Below, piece by piece: positions 1 to 8,241 of a stretch of DNA of 64,000 nt. The translations under genes and the position numbers were made by a program. Source of the DNA: JAHRAW01 sp965212085 (GTDB taxonomy: Bacteria > Pseudomonadota > Gammaproteobacteria > Arenicellales > Poriferihabitantaceae); the NCBI GenBank assembly GCA_965212085.1, contig OZ243042.1:682001-746000 (forward strand), written 5' to 3'. Position 1 is the first letter of the stretch. Each line of letters starts with the position of its first letter. Below the pieces are notes generated by a model, which ran no database searches, had not been told where the DNA came from, and saw nothing but the letters and a program-made list of their open reading frames with translations.

Positions 1-1
1 G

Positions 2-2281
2 TTTCTCGACGCCAAGGAGCGGCGGCTGGCGCGTCCGCACGCCTCGCTGACGCGCACGCCCTACTTTTGTTCCGGCTGCCCCCACAACACCTCAACCCGG
101 GTTCCCGACGGCAGCACCGGCATGGCCGGCATCGGCTGTCATTACATGGTCAAGTGGATGGACCGCAACACCGAAACCTTCACGCAGATGGGCGGCGAAG
201 GCGCGTCGTGGATCGGCATGGCGCCGTTCACCGAAACCAAACACGTGTTTCAGAACATCGGCGACGGCACCTATTTTCACAGCGGCCTGCTGGCCATCCG
301 CGCCGCCATCGCCTCCGGCGTCAACATCACCTACAAGGTGTTGTTCAACGACGCCGTGGCCATGACCGGCGGGCAGCCGGTGGACGGCTCGCTAACCTTG
401 CCGGAGTTGGTGGCGCAGTTGCAGGCCGAGGGCGTTGCGCGGCTTGCGGTGGTCGCCGAAGACGCCAAAAAAGCCAAAGCCCGGCTGCGCGGGTTTGCCA
501 ATATCAGCATCCATCCACGGCGCGAATTCGATCAACTGCAACTGGAGTTCCGCGAGATCAGAGGCACCGGCGTGATCGTCTATGACCAAACCTGCGCCGC
601 CGAAAAACGCCGCCGGCGCAAGCGCGGGTTGATGCCGGAAAGCCCGACCCGGGTCTTCATCAACGCCGAAGTCTGCGAAGGCTGCGGCGATTGCAGCGCC
701 ACTTCCAACTGCCTGTCGGTGCTGCCGAAAAAAACCGAACTGGGCGTCAAGCGGCAGATTGACCAAAGCGCCTGCAACAAGGATTTCACCTGCCTCGACG
801 GTTTCTGCCCGAGTTTTGTGACCGTCACCGGGGCCGACTTGCGAATCGGAACCGGCGGCGGCGCGCAGGATGAAAGCAAGCGAAGCCTGGAAGTGGTATT
901 GCCGGAACCGCAACTGCCGCAACTCGAACGGCCGTGGAACATCCTGGTCACCGGCATCGGCGGCACCGGCGTGCTCACGGTGGGCTCGCTGGTGGCCATG
1001 GCCGCGCACATTGAAGGCAAGGGTTGCGCGACCTTGAACCAGACCGGGCTGGCGCAAAAGTTCGGGGCGGTGGTCAGCCACGTGCGCATCGCCAACGCCC
1101 AGAGCGACATCCACGCGGTGCGCATTCCCGAAGGCGACGCCGACGTGTTGCTCGGCTGCGACCTGGTGGTGTCCGCCATGCCCGAAGCGCTGGCGCGGCT
1201 CGACGCCAACCGATCCCATTCCGTGGTCAACACCTACGAGAACCCCACCGCGGATTTCATTCACGATGAACACTACCGGTTCCCCGCCGAACCAATGCGG
1301 CAAGTGATCCGCGAAGAGACCGGCGCCGGCAAAACCGCGTTCGTCAACGCCACCCGAATCGCCCGGGACCTGCTCGGCAACTCCATCGGCGGCAACCTGT
1401 TTTTGCTGGGCTTCGCCTGGCAGCGCGGCCTGATTCCGGTAAGCGCCGAAGCCATCAACCGCGCCATCGAGTTGAACGACGTCGCGGTGGAGTTCAACCG
1501 CCAGGCGTTTTTATGGGGGCGGCGTGCGGCGGTCAATCTTGAAGCGGTGGAAAATCTCGCGGGCAACGATCTCAAAGCGGCGGCGGTGCTGAGCGATCCG
1601 GACGAGGTCATCGCCTGGCGGCATCGTTATCTGAGCGCCTACCAAAATCGGCGCTACGCCGACCGATACCGCGCGCTGGTGGATCGCGTTCGGGATTTTG
1701 AAAACCGCTTGACCGGTAGCGCCGCGAACCGCGACGACGCCGATGAACCGGCCAACCTCAGCGACGCGGTTGCGCGCAATTATTTCAAACTGCTGGCCTA
1801 CAAGGATGAATACGAAATCGCGCGCTTGTACTCCGGCGGCGAATTCATCAACAACCTGAAAAAACAATTCGCCGGCCCGTTCAAACTGCATTTCCACCTC
1901 GCACCGCCGCTGCTGTCGCGCAAAGACCCGCTGACCGGCCACCCGCTCAAGCGCCGCTTTCCGGGCCTCACCCTGCAATTTTTCCGATTGCTCGCGCCGC
2001 TCAAGTTTCTCCGTGGCACGCGCCTGGACGTGTTCGGCCACAGCCCGGAACGGAAACTGGAACGGCGGCTGATCGTTGAATATGAAAACGATCTGGAGGA
2101 ATTGATGGCGGCGTTAAACGCCCACAACTACGCAACCGCAGTGGCCATCGCCGCGCTACCCGAAATGATCAAGGGCTTCGGCCATATCAAAATGGCCAAC
2201 ATCGAAAAGTACCGCGAAAGTAGGCGCGCGTTGTTCAAAAAATTCCGCGAACCGGAATTGTCGTTGGTGGGTAATGCGTAG
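2..2281 (+). CDS. Indolepyruvate ferredoxin oxidoreductase, C-terminal part (5' end outside window)
   Basis: The frame is already open at base 2 and runs 759 codons to a stop. The family oxidises arylpyruvates such as indolepyruvate to acyl-CoA with ferredoxin as acceptor. The visible start is in the thiamine-diphosphate (IorA-like) part, with a FCSGCPHN motif followed by GGEGASWIG and a Cys-rich ferredoxin stretch (CEGCGDCS, then CNKDFTCLDGFCP). The gamma-type domain (ITGIGGTGV-like, seen as VTGIGGTGVLT) and a C-terminal extension follow, as in the single-chain fused enzymes of about 1150 residues. The missing N-terminus lies upstream of the window. The next gene is convergent, so this gene ends its own transcript. 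The identification comes from family knowledge; the exact substrate is inferred. Confidence 0.9.
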   Translation, partial: FLDAKERRLARPHASLTRTPYFCSGCPHNTSTRVPDGSTGMAGIGCHYMVKWMDRNTETFTQMGGEGASWIGMAPFTETKHVFQNIGDGTYFHSGLLAIRAAIASGVNITYKVLFNDAVAMTGGQPVDGSLTLPELVAQLQAEGVARLAVVAEDAKKAKARLRGFANISIHPRREFDQLQLEFREIRGTGVIVYDQTCAAEKRRRRKRGLMPESPTRVFINAEVCEGCGDCSATSNCLSVLPKKTELGVKRQIDQSACNKDFTCLDGFCPSFVTVTGADLRIGTGGGAQDESKRSLEVVLPEPQLPQLERPWNILVTGIGGTGVLTVGSLVAMAAHIEGKGCATLNQTGLAQKFGAVVSHVRIANAQSDIHAVRIPEGDADVLLGCDLVVSAMPEALARLDANRSHSVVNTYENPTADFIHDEHYRFPAEPMRQVIREETGAGKTAFVNATRIARDLLGNSIGGNLFLLGFAWQRGLIPVSAEAINRAIELNDVAVEFNRQAFLWGRRAAVNLEAVENLAGNDLKAAAVLSDPDEVIAWRHRYLSAYQNRRYADRYRALVDRVRDFENRLTGSAANRDDADEPANLSDAVARNYFKLLAYKDEYEIARLYSGGEFINNLKKQFAGPFKLHFHLAPPLLSRKDPLTGHPLKRRFPGLTLQFFRLLAPLKFLRGTRLDVFGHSPERKLERRLIVEYENDLEELMAALNAHNYATAVAIAALPEMIKGFGHIKMANIEKYRESRRALFKKFREPELSLVGNA

Positions 2282-2326
2282 CCTTGCCGGAGATTGACGG
2301 TATCTCAACCCGCAACCCGCACGGTC

Positions 2327-2980
2327 TCACTCATCCCGCCGCCGCACCAACCCGGCCATTTCCGCGCTCGCTTCGCGCTCCTCTCCCAGCAGCCCTTCGA
2401 CGACGCCGTCGCGGTCGCGGGCCGGGCGGTTTTGGCTTGCCTTGTTTTTTCCGACCAGCCGGGCGATGGGTATTTCAAGGCCGATGATGGCGTCCAGTTG
2501 CGCCTCGATAAAATCATCCGGCGCGTCCGTCACCTTCCACGGCTGAGCGCGGCGGGCTTCGTGCCGGTTGGTGAGTTTTTCCACCAACGCGCGCAACCAT
2601 TCGCGATCCTCGATCACCCGCAAAGGGCCGTGCGCGTGGACGACCGCGTAGTTCCAGGTCGGCACTACCTTCCCGGTGGTTTGTTTGGTCGCATACCAGG
2701 AAGGGGAAACATAGGCATCGGGGCCGCGGAATATCGCGAGCGCCCCGGTCTCCCGCGAATAATCCCGCCACAACGGATTGGCGCGCGCAACGTGACCGCG
2801 CAGCGTACCGAAGGGGGCCGGGTCGGGGTCTATCTCGAACGGGATGTGATTGGCGTCAAGTTCGTTTGCGTCTGCGTTTGCATTTGCCGCGAGCGTCACC
2901 AGCGTCGCCACGGGATGCGCGCGTATCAGGTTATGAAGAATCTCAACCCGCGTTTCCGCAAAAGGTCTGGGGACATGCAT
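2327..2980 (-). CDS. PaiB-like FMN-binding protein (transcriptional regulator family)
   Basis: A 217-residue protein starting MHVPRPFAE. The start was chosen because an AGGA-containing ribosome site (GAGGA) lies 9 bases upstream; the frame stays open further upstream but has no better site. Family hallmarks are the N-terminal helix with LIRAHPVATLVT, then NHIPFEID, HVARANPLW, and the late motifs PSWYATKQ and VPTWNYAVVHAHG. These are typical of the PaiB/FMN-binding split-barrel family, whose Bacillus member represses sporulation and protease genes. In proteobacteria the role is mostly untested, so repression is not claimed here. It stands alone between convergent and co-directional neighbours, with 117 bases separating it from the nitrile hydratase operon upstream. 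Confidence 0.85.
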   Translation of the reverse strand: MHVPRPFAETRVEILHNLIRAHPVATLVTLAANANADANELDANHIPFEIDPDPAPFGTLRGHVARANPLWRDYSRETGALAIFRGPDAYVSPSWYATKQTTGKVVPTWNYAVVHAHGPLRVIEDREWLRALVEKLTNRHEARRAQPWKVTDAPDDFIEAQLDAIIGLEIPIARLVGKNKASQNRPARDRDGVVEGLLGEEREASAEMAGLVRRRDE

Positions 2981-3097
2981 GGGGTAATCCTCATATTGGG
3001 GTTGAAATAACCAAGTCAGCACAATATCAGAAACAGGGCAGAAAAACAAATGGAATTTGCCCAGGGCATGGAATCCCTAGAAACAGCCATGAACGCC

Positions 3098-3352
3098 TCA
3101 GGTTTTTTCCCTGACCATCTGCTCCAGCGTTTCCTGCCACAGGCGGTAGTAGGCGTCGCTGTCTTTGATGGCGTCGCGCTTTTCGAACTCGGCGATGTTG
3201 CGTGACAGTAGCGCCGCCCATTCTTTCCACTCGAACAATCCCGACTGATTTAGTTGCACCGCCATGGCAAAGGTTCGCGCCTGCCACGGCGCGGCGAACA
3301 CCAGTTCGCCATCGGCTTGGGGTTGCCCGGCGATGGGTTCAGGATTTGCCAT
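3098..3352 (-). CDS. Nitrile hydratase accessory protein (P14K/NhlE-like)
   Basis: An 84-residue protein starting MANPEPIAGQ, whose start overlaps the end of the beta-subunit gene by 14 bases. The core FAAPWQARTFAMAVQLN resembles the N-terminal helix-loop segment of the nitrile hydratase beta subunit (FANEWEASVFGMTLA in the neighbour). In cobalt-type enzymes this small beta-like protein carries the alpha subunit and delivers cobalt by subunit swapping. It is the last gene of the amidase-alpha-beta-accessory operon, where such activators normally sit. An in-frame extension upstream (to 3454) lies inside the beta gene and is unlikely to be used. Confidence 0.85.
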   Translation of the reverse strand: MANPEPIAGQPQADGELVFAAPWQARTFAMAVQLNQSGLFEWKEWAALLSRNIAEFEKRDAIKDSDAYYRLWQETLEQMVREKT

Positions 3353-4049
3353 GCGCGGCATCCAGGTATGGCTCGAACAGGTCCGCGTACACTGCCAGTT
3401 TTTCTGCGCGTTGTGTTTGTGCTTGTGCTTCGCTCCAGAGTTCTTCGGCTTCAAAACGAACGCCGTACAGATGCTGCGGTTGTTTTTTGCCGCTCGCGGC
3501 GTGGCGGTCGGGGAAAATATGCGCGCCGTGATGAGTAACGATTACGCCTTGTCGTCCGCGGGTGTAACGCGGTGCGCGGGTGTGTGCGCGGTTATGCGCA
3601 CGGGGAGCGGTCGTTCGCATTCGCACCCGCACCCGGTCGCCGATGGTGAACGCGGGTTCGGCTTCGGCGGGTAGCAAAGTAGGCGCGCCTTTGCCGAGAA
3701 TTTCCGCCACCCGCTCCGCCGCGACCGCCCGCAGGTTGCTCCCGCCCGCTGGTTTTCCGCTGCGCAATTCCGCCGCGTTGAGCATGCCGCGTTCCAGCAG
3801 CAGCAACTCCAGGCCGTGCAGCCAGTGTTCATAGTAACCGGCGGCAAGATAATGTTCCGGTTCCATTTGCTCGCGGGCGGAGCGCGACTGATCGAGGTTC
3901 CACTGACCGAGCATTCCGCAGGCCAGGGTCATGCCGAACACCGACGCTTCCCATTCGTTTGCAAACTGCGCCGTGCGGCTGTGGTCAACGGCGCCGAACC
4001 CGCGTACGCCGCCGAGGTCGTGGGGCATTTCCAGTTCGGGCGTATTCAT
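3339..4049 (-). CDS. nthB: Nitrile hydratase subunit beta
   Basis: A 236-residue subunit of the alpha-beta enzyme that hydrates nitriles to amides. Family landmarks are the N-terminal DLGGVRGFG, the helix FANEWEASVFGMTLA, EHYLAAGYYEHWL, and a C-terminal SH3-like barrel beginning FTIGDRVRVR, with RYTRGRQGVI and YGVRFEAEELW near the end. Length is normal for the family. The start codon overlaps the alpha-subunit stop in an ATGA, so alpha and beta translation are probably coupled. The order alpha then beta then accessory is one of the known arrangements for cobalt enzymes. Confidence 0.93.
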   Translation of the reverse strand: MNTPELEMPHDLGGVRGFGAVDHSRTAQFANEWEASVFGMTLACGMLGQWNLDQSRSAREQMEPEHYLAAGYYEHWLHGLELLLLERGMLNAAELRSGKPAGGSNLRAVAAERVAEILGKGAPTLLPAEAEPAFTIGDRVRVRMRTTAPRAHNRAHTRAPRYTRGRQGVIVTHHGAHIFPDRHAASGKKQPQHLYGVRFEAEELWSEAQAQTQRAEKLAVYADLFEPYLDAAHGKS

Positions 4050-4699
4050 TTTGATTTTGCATCGGCCACCGAATCAATCGGCCACGACTCAGCCAGAGCC
4101 ACGCCGATCATGGAATCCCGCGTAACCAGTTTTGCCAGTTGCGGCGCGTTCAGGTTTTCGCTGTTGCGGGGTCGTCGGGGCAATACCAGGTAACGGATTT
4201 CCGCGGTGGAATCCCACACCCGCACTTCAACGTCGTCGTCCAACACAACGCCGAATTCCGCCAGCACCGCGCGCGGTTCGCGCACCGCCCGTGCGCGGTA
4301 CTCGGACGCCTTGTACCAGGTGGGCGGCAGGCCGAGCACCGGCCACGGATAGCAGGAACACAGCGTGCACACCACCATGTTGTGCACGCGTTCGGTGTTT
4401 TCCACCACGCGCATACATTCCCCCTGACGGCCCGCGTAACCCATTTCCATAATCGCGTTTGTGGCGTCTGCGAGCAGGCGTTGTTTGTACGCCGGATCGG
4501 TCCACGCCCGCGCCACCACCCGCGCGCCGTTTTTCGGGCCGACCCGGTTTTCATAGATATCCACCAACTCGTCCATCGCCTTGGCGTCCACCAATCCTTT
4601 TTCGATCAACAAACTTTCCAGCGACTTGACCCGCGCTTCGATTTCGCTTGGGCCTTCGTGGTGATGGGGGTGAGGGTGGGAGTGGGGGGGTTCGCTCAT
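4046..4699 (-). CDS. nthA: Nitrile hydratase subunit alpha, cobalt type
   Basis: A 217-residue catalytic subunit. The metal claw is visible as C111-T-L-C114-S-C116 inside VVCTLCSCYPWP. Threonine rather than serine after the first Cys, and Tyr after the last, mark the cobalt (non-corrin) type. C114 and C116 would be the Cys residues oxidised to sulfinate and sulfenate. Downstream LGLPPTWYK and ARAVREPRAVLAEFG are family blocks. The N-terminus is unusually His-rich (seven His in the first 14 residues). The start overlaps the amidase stop (ATGA) and its own stop overlaps the beta start. It probably acts with the upstream amidase in nitrile breakdown; the natural substrate is unknown. Confidence 0.94.
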   Translation of the reverse strand: MSEPPHSHPHPHHHEGPSEIEARVKSLESLLIEKGLVDAKAMDELVDIYENRVGPKNGARVVARAWTDPAYKQRLLADATNAIMEMGYAGRQGECMRVVENTERVHNMVVCTLCSCYPWPVLGLPPTWYKASEYRARAVREPRAVLAEFGVVLDDDVEVRVWDSTAEIRYLVLPRRPRNSENLNAPQLAKLVTRDSMIGVALAESWPIDSVADAKSK

Positions 4700-6066
4700 T
4701 TGACGCGCCTCGTGTTCAAGGTTTGCTCGACGGTTGCGGCGATTTCATACAGGCGTTGATCATCGCCATTGCCGGCGGCCAGCATCAACCCAACCGGCGC
4801 CCGGCCCGGCGCGTGGCACGGCAGGGAAACCGCGCAGCCGTCGAAAAAATTGACCGTGGCGGTGTTGTGCAAACATTTCAAATTGAGCGCCGGCATTTGT
4901 TCGGGATCGTCGGTCTCGGAAATGGCCGGGGGAACGCACTGCACCGTGGGATAGACCAGCGCATCAACGCCGGCATCCATAAACTGCGCGTGAAACGCGG
5001 CCACCAGCGCGGCCTTTTCCCGGTAACACGCCGCCCGCGCTTCGGCGTTCACGCACCGGCCCTTGCTCATCCGTTGGCGCACGAACGGATCGTATTCATC
5101 GCCGCGTTCCTGCAAACGGTGTTGATGATCCTGCCAGGCTTCAAACACCGCCACGGCGCGCGTGGCGAACATATCAACGCAACCGTCCAGCGCGGCCAGC
5201 GGGCCGCGACTGATGGCGACGCCGTCCTCCTCCAGCCATTCCAGCGCGCGCGCGAACGCCATCGCGACCTCTTCATCCAGTGCCTCCATAACCACGGACT
5301 CGGGCGCCAGCAAGCGAATGGATTTCGGTTCACGGCGCGGCAACGGCGGCAGCGGTTCGCCGTGTTTCAAGCGCCCCATCATCACGTGATCAAGGATGAA
5401 ACAACCGTCCACATCGTTGGCCAGGGGGCCGGGGGCGTCGGAAGTCGGCGACAACGGATAGGCGCCGCGCAGGGAAACCCGGCCGTAGGTGGGCTTGACC
5501 CCGACGATGCCGTTGAAGGCCGCCGGAATGCGGCACGACCCGGCGGTATCCGAACCGACCGTCGCCGGTACGATGCCCTCGGCCACGCCCACCGCACCGC
5601 CCGAAGACGACCCGCCCGGCAGCCTGCCGGTGGCGCGGTCCCAGATGCTTTTCGGGTTGCCGTAGTGGGGATTGAGACCCATGCCGCTGAACGCGAACTC
5701 GCTCATGTTGGCGCGCCCGAGAAACAACGCGCCGGCGTTGCGTAAATGCCCCACCACCACGGCGTCTGTTTTTTCAATCGGCGCCTCGCTCTTCAACACC
5801 TTGGAACCGGCCAGGGTCTGCTGCCCCTGCACGTTGAACAAATCCTTGAGCGTAATCGGCACCCCCGCCAACGCCGGCAACGGCTCCCCGCCCGCCCGCG
5901 CGCGGTCAATGTGAGCGGCCTGATCCAGTACATCATCATTGATGCGAACAAACACCCCCTCAGCCCGCCCCGCCGCCGCCAACGCATCGGCCACCAACGC
6001 CTCGCAACTCAAGCCGTCGTTCGTGAAAGAATGGACCAGTTGCCGGACTGTGGGGGGGGTGTGCAT
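4696..6066 (-). CDS. Amidase (amidase signature family), nitrile-degradation operon
   Basis: A 456-residue amidase-signature enzyme that would hydrolyse the amide made by nitrile hydratase to acid and ammonia. The Ser-cisSer-Lys triad is visible: K74 in ITLKD, the cis-Ser in GGSSSGG (around 153-155) and the nucleophile S177 in GSDTAGS. GVKPTYGRVS follows, as in GatA-like members. It is the first gene of a four-gene minus-strand unit and is translationally coupled (ATGA) to nthA. GatA of the tRNA amidotransferase is an alternative at family level, but no gatB or gatC is near and the nitrile hydratase context favours a catabolic amidase. Confidence 0.9.
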   Translation of the reverse strand: MHTPPTVRQLVHSFTNDGLSCEALVADALAAAGRAEGVFVRINDDVLDQAAHIDRARAGGEPLPALAGVPITLKDLFNVQGQQTLAGSKVLKSEAPIEKTDAVVVGHLRNAGALFLGRANMSEFAFSGMGLNPHYGNPKSIWDRATGRLPGGSSSGGAVGVAEGIVPATVGSDTAGSCRIPAAFNGIVGVKPTYGRVSLRGAYPLSPTSDAPGPLANDVDGCFILDHVMMGRLKHGEPLPPLPRREPKSIRLLAPESVVMEALDEEVAMAFARALEWLEEDGVAISRGPLAALDGCVDMFATRAVAVFEAWQDHQHRLQERGDEYDPFVRQRMSKGRCVNAEARAACYREKAALVAAFHAQFMDAGVDALVYPTVQCVPPAISETDDPEQMPALNLKCLHNTATVNFFDGCAVSLPCHAPGRAPVGLMLAAGNGDDQRLYEIAATVEQTLNTRRVK

Positions 6067-6127
6067 TGGGGGAATGTAGCGGGAAATTGGGGGGGTGTCC
6101 AGAGGGTCAAAAGCAGTAAAAACCTCG

Positions 6128-6152
6128 TTTTTTGGTGATTATTGCCAAAAAA
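6128..6152. repeat. AT-rich inverted repeat between divergent operons
   Basis: An 8-bp perfect stem (TTTTTTGG at 6128-6135, CCAAAAAA at 6145-6152) around a 9-base loop. It lies between the amidase start and the rloA promoter, 12 bases upstream of the -35 box. The T and A runs would make it terminator-like on either strand, but its position also fits an operator or a curved upstream element. Function is inferred only. Confidence 0.45.
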
Positions 6153-6163
6153 GAACATTAAAA

Positions 6164-6191
6164 TTGACAAATGCCTGTTTATTTGTATAAT
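6164..6191 (+). promoter_or_regulatory. Consensus sigma-70 promoter of the rloA-rloB unit
   Basis: Both hexamers match consensus exactly: TTGACA at 6164-6169 and TATAAT at 6186-6191, with a 16-base spacer. The expected transcript start is near 6198, giving a leader of about 37 bases to the rloA ATG at 6235, with AGAGGT as ribosome site. It is the strongest promoter by eye in the window. Confidence 0.8.
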
Positions 6192-6234
6192 TACGGCAAC
6201 ATTTGTCGTTATCACCAATCAAGAGGTAGTAATC

Positions 6235-7548
6235 ATGCTGATTGAATTCAGTGTCGCCAATTTCAGGTCCATAAAGGAACGCCAAACTATTAGTTTGGTC
6301 GCCGCAAACAACAAAGAATTGGCTGACATCCAACCCTTTGATGTTCCTCCGGCTAAGTCCAATATGAAATTATTGCCTTCCGCTGCAATTTATGGTGCCA
6401 ATGCGGCGGGAAAATCCAACTTTTTGCACGCATTCCGAATAATGCGGTGGATTGTGTTGCAATCCGCCCTGCAACTGCATCAGGGAGATTCTGTGCCGGT
6501 CAAACCCTTTAAGTTGGATTCCACTACTCGAAATGTGCCGACCGAGTTTGAGGCAATCTTTATTGCCAAAGGCGTCCGCTACCAATACGGATTTCGCGCC
6601 ACAAACGAGCGCGTTACGGAAGAATGGTTGTTAGCCTATCCGAAAAACCGGCCACAGCAATGGTTCAACCGCGTGTGGAATAACAAAAAGAAAAAATATG
6701 ACTGGTCTTTTGGATCATCTCTGACCGGAGAAAAGAATTCGTGGAGCAAATCCACTCGCGATAATGCGTTGTTTCTTTCCACTGCGGTACAGTTAAATAG
6801 CCAACAACTACAGCCTGTTTTTAATTGGTTCAAAAGTGTACTCCGTATCATTGGCGCTTCTGGTCCGGCTCCCACATTCAGTGTTTCACTTTGTAACACC
6901 AAGAATAAAAAGAAAAAAATTATAGAGTACTTGCACATGGCGGATTTAGACATTGACGATATTGAGGCAGATGAGGAACCTCTGCGTATAGAAGAGTCGG
7001 ACGCAGGTGAAAACTTGTCTGATTCTCTTAGAGAAGCGATCACTAACTTTAACAAATCTATGGATGTGATGGCCAAAGAAACCGGAAATGTAGTGCCAAC
7101 GCAATATAAAATTCGGACAACTCATCATGACACCGATGACAAACATATCGAATTTGATTTTGATGAAGAATCTCGAGGCACCCAGAATTTTTTCTCACTT
7201 TCGGGGCCGTGGATAGATGTTTTGGAAAATGGTTATGTGTTACTCGTGGACGAACTGCACAATAGTTTGCACCCGAAATTGGTAGAGCATTTGGTAGGTT
7301 TGTTTAACAATAAAAAAACCAACCCCAATAACGCGCAGTTGATTTTTGTGACCCATGAAACATACCTTTTGAAACAGGAAATTCTACGCCGTGATCAAAT
7401 CTGGTTCTGTGAAAAGGACAAAACCCAGGCAACCCAGGTTTTTCCTTTGACTGATTTTCACCCGCGCAAGGGTCGCGAAAATCTGGAAGCAACCTATTTA
7501 TCCGGCGCATATGGAGCATTGCCTTACGTTCCAGAGATGCTAGTATAG
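6235..7548 (+). CDS. RloA-like AAA family ATPase (defense)
   Basis: A 437-residue SMC/ABC-like ATPase of the AAA_15/AAA_21 group. The start at MLIEFSVANFRS is set by the AGAGGT ribosome site 7 bases upstream and by the usual family N-terminus; an upstream in-frame extension has no such support. Walker A is GANAAGKS (residues 54-61); a late SLSG precedes Walker B VLLVDELHNSLHP, and IFVTHETYLL is the H-loop region. The following gene encodes a RloB-like TOPRIM protein 4 bases downstream. Such ATPase-TOPRIM pairs (RloAB; compare AriA-AriB of PARIS) are found beside restriction systems and are thought to act in phage defense. The region is clearly AT-richer than the flanking metabolic genes. Confidence 0.88.
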   Translation: MLIEFSVANFRSIKERQTISLVAANNKELADIQPFDVPPAKSNMKLLPSAAIYGANAAGKSNFLHAFRIMRWIVLQSALQLHQGDSVPVKPFKLDSTTRNVPTEFEAIFIAKGVRYQYGFRATNERVTEEWLLAYPKNRPQQWFNRVWNNKKKKYDWSFGSSLTGEKNSWSKSTRDNALFLSTAVQLNSQQLQPVFNWFKSVLRIIGASGPAPTFSVSLCNTKNKKKKIIEYLHMADLDIDDIEADEEPLRIEESDAGENLSDSLREAITNFNKSMDVMAKETGNVVPTQYKIRTTHHDTDDKHIEFDFDEESRGTQNFFSLSGPWIDVLENGYVLLVDELHNSLHPKLVEHLVGLFNNKKTNPNNAQLIFVTHETYLLKQEILRRDQIWFCEKDKTQATQVFPLTDFHPRKGRENLEATYLSGAYGALPYVPEMLV

Positions 7549-7552
7549 AGCG

Positions 7553-8173
7553 ATGGGAAAAAAACACTACCGAAAAAATTGGAAGCGACAAGGGCCCAAG
7601 AGAAAACTCCACACCAAGGTTCTTATCGTCTGTGAGGGAAAGAAAACCGAACCGAACTATCTGAGAGGGCTTAAAAATTCCCTGAGATTAAGTGGTGCCA
7701 ACGTGGAAATTGTCGGTGAGGGTGTCACTCCCACAAGTATTGTTCTGTCTGCTAAAAAACGGTGTTTGAAAGATGCAAAAAAGGGCGATCCTTTCGACAA
7801 AGTTTTCTGCGTATTTGATAAAGATCAACATGCTAATTATGAAGAAGCCATGCAAACTATAGAAAGAATGGTGCATGAGCGAATCTATATGGCAATCACT
7901 TCGGTTCCCTCTTTTGAGTACTGGCTTTTACTACATCACACATACAGCGAAAGTCCTTCCAACTCGTCAGAGATGCTAAATCATTTGAAACAGTATATGC
8001 CGAATTACACAAAGGGGCGCACGGACATTTTTGAGCAGTTACAGGAAAAACTGGAGGATGCGAAACAAAACGCAACGCGGTCACTGGATTCTGCAATGAA
8101 AAATGAAACCGACAACCCTTCCACCCAAGTCCATATACTCGTAGAGTGTCTGCAAAAATTAAAACGGCCATAG
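7553..8173 (+). CDS. RloB-like TOPRIM-fold protein (defense effector candidate)
   Basis: A 206-residue RloB family protein. The basic N-terminus is followed by VLIVCEGKKTEPNYL, with the TOPRIM-like Glu at E28, then VFCVFDKDQH with D88 and D90, and PSFEYWLLLHH. These are the three blocks that define RloB and place a DxD pair after the Glu, as in TOPRIM nucleases. It starts 4 bases after rloA and is surely co-transcribed with it. By analogy with ATPase-TOPRIM systems the ATPase would sense or restrain and this protein would be the nuclease; that is inference. Confidence 0.87.
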   Translation: MGKKHYRKNWKRQGPKRKLHTKVLIVCEGKKTEPNYLRGLKNSLRLSGANVEIVGEGVTPTSIVLSAKKRCLKDAKKGDPFDKVFCVFDKDQHANYEEAMQTIERMVHERIYMAITSVPSFEYWLLLHHTYSESPSNSSEMLNHLKQYMPNYTKGRTDIFEQLQEKLEDAKQNATRSLDSAMKNETDNPSTQVHILVECLQKLKRP

Positions 8174-8241
8174 CATCCATACCCTATAATCAGTGTATAT
8201 TTCTCCAGCCCCCAACCAGCAAAAGAGCACCGCCCATTCCC

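Noticed and set aside
2294..3010. A 238-codon plus-strand open frame opposite the PaiB-like gene.
   Set aside because: It starts with a non-ATG codon, shows no domain, and the opposite strand carries recognisable PaiB motifs.
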